A DNA stretch of 64,000 nucleotides from Glaciecola sp. GTDB taxonomy: Bacteria; Pseudomonadota; Gammaproteobacteria; Enterobacterales; Alteromonadaceae. Under the pieces are notes generated by a model, which was not told where the DNA came from, did no database searches, and saw only the letters and a program-made list of their open reading frames with translations. Location of the stretch: the NCBI GenBank assembly GCA_018623155.1, contig JAAZVZ010000004.1, forward strand, positions 82,989 through 146,988, given 5' to 3'. How positions within the stretch are numbered: position 1 is the stretch's first letter; each line of letters starts with the position of its first letter. A program made the position numbers and the translations under genes. This document shows positions 58,930-64,000 of this stretch, in pieces.

Positions 58930-58930
58930 T

Positions 58931-59728
58931 ATGACGATTTTTGAAATCATCATCCTTGCCATCATCCAAGGAATCACTGAATTTTTACCGATCTCTTCTT
59001 CAGCTCATTTGCTCTTACCCGAGGTGTTTTTAGGCTGGGAGGCACAAGGTTTGGCATTTGATGTCGCGGTCCATATGGGCAGTTTATTGGCGGTCATGAT
59101 TTATTTCCGTAACGACATCATGGCAATGACGATAGATTGGGTCAGCAAAGGGTTTACCCGTCAGCAAACTCCCAATAGTCGATTAGCTTGGTGGGTCATT
59201 TTAGCCACATTACCGGCCATTGCCTTTGGCGCAGTGTTCAAAAATGTGATCGAAGTGTACTTGCGAACGGGAGAAGTCATTGCCTTCACAACCATCGCTT
59301 TTGGTCTCTTACTTTGGTATGCAGATCGCAAAGCATCTTTGACTCATGAAGTCACTCATATTGGTTGGAGACACGCTTTGACCATTGGTTTTTCTCAGGT
59401 GCTCGCTCTGCTCCCTGGTACCTCTCGGTCTGGGATCACCATGACGGCAGGTTTAATGTTAGGTTATACTCGTGAAGCTGCAGCACGTTTTTCGTTTTTA
59501 CTTTCCATTCCAGTGATTTTAGGTGCAGGGCTTCTGTCTACCCTTGATTTGTTGGAAGAGCCTTATCTAGTGGATTGGGCGGCATTAGGCTACGGTGTGT
59601 TGTTTTCGTTTGTCTCTGCTTATGCGTGTATCAGTTTGTTTTTAACTTGGATCAACCGCATTGGCATGACGCCATTTGTCATTTATCGACTTGCACTTGG
59701 GCTGATCCTGATTTTGGTTCTCATTTAG
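58931..59728 (+). CDS. uppP: Undecaprenyl-diphosphatase
   Basis: Inner-membrane phosphatase that recycles undecaprenyl diphosphate, the lipid carrier for peptidoglycan and O-antigen. The 265-residue protein has seven or more membrane segments and the two active-site regions: [17 protein letters not shown] with a conserved Glu and Ser cluster, and [19 protein letters not shown] with the catalytic Arg and Ser. It directly follows folK with a 1-base gap; the folB-folK-uppP order is conserved in this group. Confidence 0.97.
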   Translation: MTIFEIIILAIIQGITEFLPISSSAHLLLPEVFLGWEAQGLAFDVAVHMGSLLAVMIYFRNDIMAMTIDWVSKGFTRQQTPNSRLAWWVILATLPAIAFGAVFKNVIEVYLRTGEVIAFTTIAFGLLLWYADRKASLTHEVTHIGWRHALTIGFSQVLALLPGTSRSGITMTAGLMLGYTREAAARFSFLLSIPVILGAGLLSTLDLLEEPYLVDWAALGYGVLFSFVSAYACISLFLTWINRIGMTPFVIYRLALGLILILVLI

Positions 59729-59739
59729 GAAGATACATT

Positions 59740-60105
59740 ATGTCTGAAACCATTTTTGATAAAATTATTAGCAAAGAGATTCCCGCCAGCATCATTTACG
59801 AAGATGATGATGTCTTGGCATTTAACGACATCAATCCACAAGCTCCAGTTCATTTTTTGGTGATCCCAAAAAAACGCATCGCGACCATTAACGATATCAC
59901 AACTGAAGATTGCGCAGTGGTTGGTAAGCTTTCACTCGTTGCCGCTCAGATAGCTAAGGAGCAGGGATTTGCTGAAGATGGCTTTCGTACTGTGATGAAC
60001 TGTAATCAATATGGCGGCCAGACTGTGTACCACATTCATTTGCACGTATTGGCAGGAAAGCCGTTGGGCTGGCCTCCCTACCAAGAGCGCTTGAAAGAGG
60101 CTTAA
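59740..60105 (+). CDS. hinT: HIT family hydrolase (HinT)
   Basis: Purine nucleoside phosphoramidase of the histidine triad family. The 121-residue protein shows SETIFDKIISKEIPASIIYE and the triad HIHLHVLAG (His-X-His-X-His), with GGQTVYHIHLHVL the complete motif, and a C-terminal GWPPY. The frame extends far upstream inside uppP, but the ATG at 59740 begins the family. It follows uppP by 11 bases and overlaps the convergent rdgC by 4 bases. Confidence 0.93.
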   Translation: MSETIFDKIISKEIPASIIYEDDDVLAFNDINPQAPVHFLVIPKKRIATINDITTEDCAVVGKLSLVAAQIAKEQGFAEDGFRTVMNCNQYGGQTVYHIHLHVLAGKPLGWPPYQERLKEA

Positions 60106-60995
60106 TCGCTTAGCGAAAAGGTGTCTTGCAAGTATTTGGCTAACGCCAGAATCTCGGAAGAAGACAATGCATAATCGGCGTCAAATCGAGCCGCATGTTG
60201 GTCTTTAGGGATGTCTTGATTTTGCTCTTTCAAATCATCCGCGTATTTAATGCGCTTAATACTGCAATCAGCTGTGAGTAGACAGCTGATTTGTTCATTA
60301 AGTGAAATACCTAGCTGCTCTACTAATTTGCCATGCGAAATATGTTGCAAGATCTCATCTGCTTGTAGATCTTGATTTTTACATTTGACCACTGCACCTT
60401 CGTCATCAAATGCTTTGAGCTCCGCTTCCATGAGCAACTCAACCTCCGCTGGAGGATTGTCCGTTACCCAGGCAGTTAATTGTGCGTGAACCGGCGATTT
60501 ACAAAGCGGAACAACAGGAAGTGATTCTATGGCTTTGCGCAACATCGCAAGAAAAACCTCCGCCTTGCCATCCGCTGAAGCATCAACCACCACTAAGTCA
60601 TCTTTGAGTGAAATAAAGCCATAGGTTTTGGCATTTTTGGTAAATGCTTGTGGCAATAAACGCTGAATAATATCTTGTTTTAGGTCTTGCTGTGCTTTTT
60701 TACCTACTGGAGCACCTGTTTCACGTTCAACTTGTGCTACCTTGTCGGCTAATTCAGAGTTGATAACCGGTGCGGGTAAAATCCGTTCCTGTTTCTTAAG
60801 ACAGAATAAAAACGTATCACCTACGATATGAAACAGCATCTCGCTATCTGGTAACGGAGGCACAAATCCCATTGTGGCTAATTCTTGTGAACCACAAGGG
60901 CGGAATGCAACATTGGATAATTGCTCTGATAAGGTTTCTTCTGAAAAAGACAATGGTTGAGTCAGTTGATAAAGCTTCGCGTTTTTGAACCACAT
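60102..60995 (-). CDS. rdgC: Recombination-associated protein RdgC
   Basis: DNA-binding ring protein that modulates RecA-dependent recombination. The 297-residue length and the start MWFKNAKLYQLTQPLSFSEE match RdgC, as do FRPCGSQELATMGFVPP, KKQERILPAPVINSELADKV and the basic region QDIIQRLLPQAFTKNAKTYG. It is divergent from phoB by 136 bases, within which the phoB promoter region must lie. Confidence 0.95.
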   Translation of the reverse strand: MWFKNAKLYQLTQPLSFSEETLSEQLSNVAFRPCGSQELATMGFVPPLPDSEMLFHIVGDTFLFCLKKQERILPAPVINSELADKVAQVERETGAPVGKKAQQDLKQDIIQRLLPQAFTKNAKTYGFISLKDDLVVVDASADGKAEVFLAMLRKAIESLPVVPLCKSPVHAQLTAWVTDNPPAEVELLMEAELKAFDDEGAVVKCKNQDLQADEILQHISHGKLVEQLGISLNEQISCLLTADCSIKRIKYADDLKEQNQDIPKDQHAARFDADYALSSSEILALAKYLQDTFSLSD

Positions 60996-61131
60996 AGAGG
61001 TTACCTGGTTGGCAATAAATGGGGCGCAGACAATAACAAAATTTTGCGATTGTCACAATTGAGATGCACTTTTAATAAAAATGTCATAAAGTCGGTTAAT
61101 AATGACGCCAAGCTATTTGAAGGAACACCCC

Positions 61132-61818
61132 ATGTCTCGTTCTATTTTATTGATTGAAGACGAAGCCCCCATTCGTGATATGTTACGCATTGTGCTTGAA
61201 CAAGCTGGTTATGCAATAACAGAAGCTGGTGACTTTGAGGAAGGTTTAGCAAAAGTAGTTGAACCTTTTCCCGATTTGATTTTGTTAGATTGGATGTTGC
61301 CAGGTGGTAGCGGTGTGCAGCTAGCCAAACGCTTGAAAGAGCAAGAATATGCACGTGATATTCCCATCATTATGCTCACTGCACGTGGTGAAGAAGAAGA
61401 CAAAATTCGCGGCCTAGAAGCGGGTGCAGATGATTATATTACGAAGCCATTTTCTCCCAAAGAGCTCGTTGCTCGGATCAAGGCTGTCATGCGTCGAGCA
61501 ACACCGACCACAAATGAAGAACCGATTTCATATAGCGGTTTGATATTAGAACCAATATCGCATCGTGTTACCGCCAATGGTGAACCAGTTGATATGGGGC
61601 CAACGGAATTTAAATTATTGCACTTTTTCATGTCTCATGCTGAACGTGTGTATTCACGGGAACAGTTATTAGATAATGTTTGGGGGACCAATGTGTATGT
61701 GGAAGACCGAACGGTCGATGTGCATATTCGCCGCTTGCGCAAAGCAATTTCTATCCATGGACATGATGCGATGATTCAGACAGTACGCGGGGCGGGATAT
61801 CGTTTCTCGGCCAAATAA
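61132..61818 (+). CDS. phoB: Phosphate regulon response regulator PhoB
   Basis: Transcription factor that activates the phosphate-starvation regulon. The 228-residue protein has a receiver domain ([15 protein letters not shown], phosphoacceptor Asp53 in [10 protein letters not shown], and Lys in [16 protein letters not shown]) and a winged-helix OmpR-type DNA-binding domain ([20 protein letters not shown] to [12 protein letters not shown]). The ATG at 61132 gives the family start; the frame continues 10 codons upstream. phoR follows by 31 bases. Confidence 0.96.
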   Translation: MSRSILLIEDEAPIRDMLRIVLEQAGYAITEAGDFEEGLAKVVEPFPDLILLDWMLPGGSGVQLAKRLKEQEYARDIPIIMLTARGEEEDKIRGLEAGADDYITKPFSPKELVARIKAVMRRATPTTNEEPISYSGLILEPISHRVTANGEPVDMGPTEFKLLHFFMSHAERVYSREQLLDNVWGTNVYVEDRTVDVHIRRLRKAISIHGHDAMIQTVRGAGYRFSAK

Positions 61819-61849
61819 TTTTATAGGTCTTCAACAATAAGGATAGGGC

Positions 61850-63169
61850 GTGTATTACCCACTCTCTTTAAAAAAGAGTATCGGTATCCTAATAGTATTT
61901 CTGCTTGCCTGGTTAGTGATAGGCAGTTGGGTCAACGATTACTTATTATCATTTGCAATGACTATGGCGGGATTGATGCTATTTAACTACTATCAGTTAT
62001 TCCGTCTGAATCATTGGATCTGGCATTCAAAGCGTTTATCTCCACCTACTGTTTATGGCGCATGGGAATACATTTACGAAGGGGTGTATTTTTTACAACG
62101 GCGCAACCGCGCGAAACGTAAAGAACTTGGAGAGCTCGTAAAGCGCTTTCGTCAGGGGGCTGAAGCATTACCCGACGCTGTTGTAATCATTGATTCGGAT
62201 GCAACAATTTTGTGGTGTAACCGTTTAGCCAGATTAGAATTGGGAATACAGTGGCCGACTGACCTTGGTTTGCGAATCGATAACTTGCTGCGTCATCCGT
62301 TATTTGTCGAATATTTTAATCAAGGTGATTTCTCTTACCCCATCGAAGTCCCTTCACCTATAAACCAGAATAAAACCAACGAATACCGTATCATGCCTTA
62401 CGGGGATGATAATCTGTTATTAATTTCACGTGATGTCACGCGAGTATCGCAATTAGAAGATATGCGCAGAGATTTTGTCGCAAATGTCTCGCATGAGATG
62501 CGAACTCCTCTGACGGTCATTTCTGGTTATCTTGAAATGCTTCCCGACAGTGCGGTAAACGCAGATCCATTTGCTGGAAAAGCATTGCATGAAATGTCTG
62601 AGCAAACAAAGCGGATGCAACACTTAATTGAAGATTTGTTAGTTTTATCCCGAATTGAAAGTAGCTCTGAGCGTATTTATGAAAATATCGTGCAAATACC
62701 CAATATGCTGGCACAAATCGAGCAAGAAGCAGTACGCTTGAATAAAGAACACGGGCATTCGATTCATTTTCATGTTGACAAGTCTTTGACGATGTTTGGT
62801 GTCGAAACCGAGATCCGTTCAGCGTGTTCTAACCTGATCTTCAACGCAATCAATTATACTCCTGCTAACGGTCAAATTGATGTTCATTGGTACCGTGAAG
62901 GAGATAATGCCGTGTTCAAAGTGATTGATAACGGCGATGGTATAGAAGAAAAGCACTTACTTCGCTTAACCGAGCGCTTTTATCGAGTGGATAAAGCACG
63001 TTCGCGTAAAACCGGTGGTTCTGGTTTGGGATTGTCCATTGTCAAACATGTCTTAAACCATCATAATTCAATGCTAAAAATAAAAAGTATCGTCGGAGTC
63101 GGCAGTGAGTTCTACTTTATTATCGGACCAGAATTACTACCCGAAGTGGTTATGGACACTTCTTCTTAG
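61850..63169 (+). CDS. phoR: Phosphate regulon sensor kinase PhoR (GTG start)
   Basis: Membrane histidine kinase paired with PhoB. It starts at a GTG preceded by an AGGATAGGG ribosome site. Two N-terminal membrane segments (SIGILIVFLLAWLVIGSW and LLSFAMTMAGLMLFNYY) lead to a linker and PAS domain (ALPDAVVIIDSDATILWC). The HisKA box is FVANVSHEMRTPLTVISGY with phosphoacceptor His215, and the ATPase domain has NLIFNAINYTP, VIDNGDGI and GGSGLGLSIV. The 439-residue length is normal. Its last 65 bases overlap the next gene. Confidence 0.96.
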   Translation: MYYPLSLKKSIGILIVFLLAWLVIGSWVNDYLLSFAMTMAGLMLFNYYQLFRLNHWIWHSKRLSPPTVYGAWEYIYEGVYFLQRRNRAKRKELGELVKRFRQGAEALPDAVVIIDSDATILWCNRLARLELGIQWPTDLGLRIDNLLRHPLFVEYFNQGDFSYPIEVPSPINQNKTNEYRIMPYGDDNLLLISRDVTRVSQLEDMRRDFVANVSHEMRTPLTVISGYLEMLPDSAVNADPFAGKALHEMSEQTKRMQHLIEDLLVLSRIESSSERIYENIVQIPNMLAQIEQEAVRLNKEHGHSIHFHVDKSLTMFGVETEIRSACSNLIFNAINYTPANGQIDVHWYREGDNAVFKVIDNGDGIEEKHLLRLTERFYRVDKARSRKTGGSGLGLSIVKHVLNHHNSMLKIKSIVGVGSEFYFIIGPELLPEVVMDTSS

Positions 63170-64000
63170 TATTTTTTTTACACTTAGCTTACCAGCACTT
63201 TCGACTTCCGAAGATGAACAATTTGGTGTTGTTGGCACCTTGCATTCGGTTGGCTCAGATACGCTGGATGATGTTATTACTCAATGGGCCAGTGCATTTC
63301 AAAAACGCTACCCTAATGTGCGCATTCAAATCCAGACCTCAGGCTCATCTGCAGCACCGATAGCAATTATTGGAGGAACAGCCTCAATCGGTCCTATGTC
63401 TCGTCCATTACGCGCATCTGAACAGCAGTCGTTTATTAATAAATACCAATACGAGCCAACCATGTTAACGGTTGGAATTGATGCAATAGGTGTATTTGTA
63501 CACCCATCTAATCCACTTAAGCAGATTTCACAGCTGGATTTGGATGCGGTATTTTCAGTGACACGATTTTGTGGTGGTCGAAGTCAAATTATGCGCTGGT
63601 CGGAATTTTTGAGAACAAACGACTTTAGCGAATTAGGTCAATCTAAGATCCGCTTGTATGGCCGAAACTCCGCATCAGGTACATATGCTTTTTTTAAACA
63701 AACCGCCTTGTGTTCTGGTGACTATAAAGCAGAGGTTCACCAGCAACCCAGTTCATCTGCTATCATCCGTTCGGTTGCCAACCAAATAGACAGTCTCGGA
63801 TATGCTTCAATAGGGGCCATTTCAAAGCAAGTCAAACCACTGGCTTTGGAAAATAAAGCTGGAGAGTTCATTTCACTTAGTGAACAAAACATTCAATCTG
63901 GTGCATACCCTCTCACAAGAAATCTTTATTTGTTGATTAATAATCCTCCAGATGAAGACCTTTCACTGAGTTTGCAGACATTTCTGCGTTTCATTTACTC
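63105..64000 (+). CDS. PstS-like phosphate-binding protein (3' end cut by window)
   Basis: A substrate-binding protein of the PstS family, open to the window edge for 298 codons. The GTG at 63105 has GGAG six bases upstream and begins a signal-like segment (WLWTLLLSIFFTLSLPALS). The mature part shows SVGSDTLDDVITQWASAFQK, IQTSGSSAAPIAIIGGTASI, PMSRPLRASEQQ, GRNSASGTYAFFKQ and ANQIDSLGYASIGA, matching the phosphate-binding cleft. The start lies 65 bases inside phoR, in another frame. Together with phoBR this predicts a phosphate-responsive gene; pstCAB would be expected to follow outside the window, though this is not seen. Confidence 0.88.
   Translation, partial: MSSTLLSDQNYYPKWLWTLLLSIFFTLSLPALSTSEDEQFGVVGTLHSVGSDTLDDVITQWASAFQKRYPNVRIQIQTSGSSAAPIAIIGGTASIGPMSRPLRASEQQSFINKYQYEPTMLTVGIDAIGVFVHPSNPLKQISQLDLDAVFSVTRFCGGRSQIMRWSEFLRTNDFSELGQSKIRLYGRNSASGTYAFFKQTALCSGDYKAEVHQQPSSSAIIRSVANQIDSLGYASIGAISKQVKPLALENKAGEFISLSEQNIQSGAYPLTRNLYLLINNPPDEDLSLSLQTFLRFIY

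Noticed and set aside
61081..61098. Possible Pho box before phoB (ATGTCAT, four bases, TCGGTTA)
   Set aside because: Only the first half resembles CTGTCAT; the second half matches poorly, so I do not call it.

Overview
The window is ordinary core chromosome of a marine-type gammaproteobacterium, most likely an Alteromonadales relative. This rests on protein resemblance to Escherichia coli, Vibrio and Shewanella counterparts and on conserved gene blocks: nudF-yqiB-yqiA-parE, ftsB-ispD-ispF-truD-surE-pcm-yqaA-nlpD-rpoS, ispB/rplU-rpmA-obgE, rpsU-yqeY-dnaG-rpoD, folB-folK-uppP and phoB-phoR. Coding density is high. I saw no rRNA, tRNA, CRISPR array, phage, transposon or integron. The species cannot be named from this sequence alone.

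Layout: 0-6.3 kb holds tolC (cut by the left edge) divergent from nudF-yqiB-yqiA-parE and an unknown membrane-anchored protein. 6.3-9.2 kb is the elongation factor P module: epmB facing away from efp-epmA, so the target protein sits beside both of its modifying enzymes. 9.3-12.3 kb holds a periplasmic prolyl isomerase and rlmG, divergent from alkB-bolA. 12.3-18.7 kb is a long leftward run from ftsB to rpoS covering division, isoprenoid precursors, tRNA modification, protein repair and stationary-phase control. 18.9-20.9 kb is a two-gene amino-sugar unit (nagK-nagA). 21-24.3 kb is fadBA for fatty-acid beta-oxidation, with a FadR-like operator upstream, followed by slt and pepQ. 27.8-31 kb is ispB divergent from rplU-rpmA-obgE.

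31-38.5 kb is the least characterised part: two methyltransferase-like genes, folA, an M48 protease with a DUF898 membrane partner, an unknown membrane protein, an AEC carrier, a SulP anion transporter and an ACT-domain protein. 38.6-44 kb holds dsbA, btuB under a cobalamin riboswitch, srkA and ccoG. 44.2-51.4 kb holds a DUF3016 protein, a DmdC-like acyl-CoA dehydrogenase, a lipoprotein with a decayed Nudix box and an RND efflux pair. 51.4-56.1 kb is the macromolecular-synthesis operon. 56.3-60.1 kb holds tsaD, plsY, folB-folK-uppP and a HIT protein. 60.1-64 kb holds rdgC and phoB-phoR followed by a PstS-like phosphate-binding gene cut by the right edge.

I found no convincing new multi-gene system. 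The items most worth a second look are the pstS-like gene that starts 65 bases inside phoR, mutually exclusive stems below the btuB riboswitch, the lipoprotein with a degenerate Nudix motif, the unknown protein abutting parE, and FadR-like sites at both fadBA and the distant acyl-CoA dehydrogenase. All domain and family assignments are from reading the protein sequences, without database searches.
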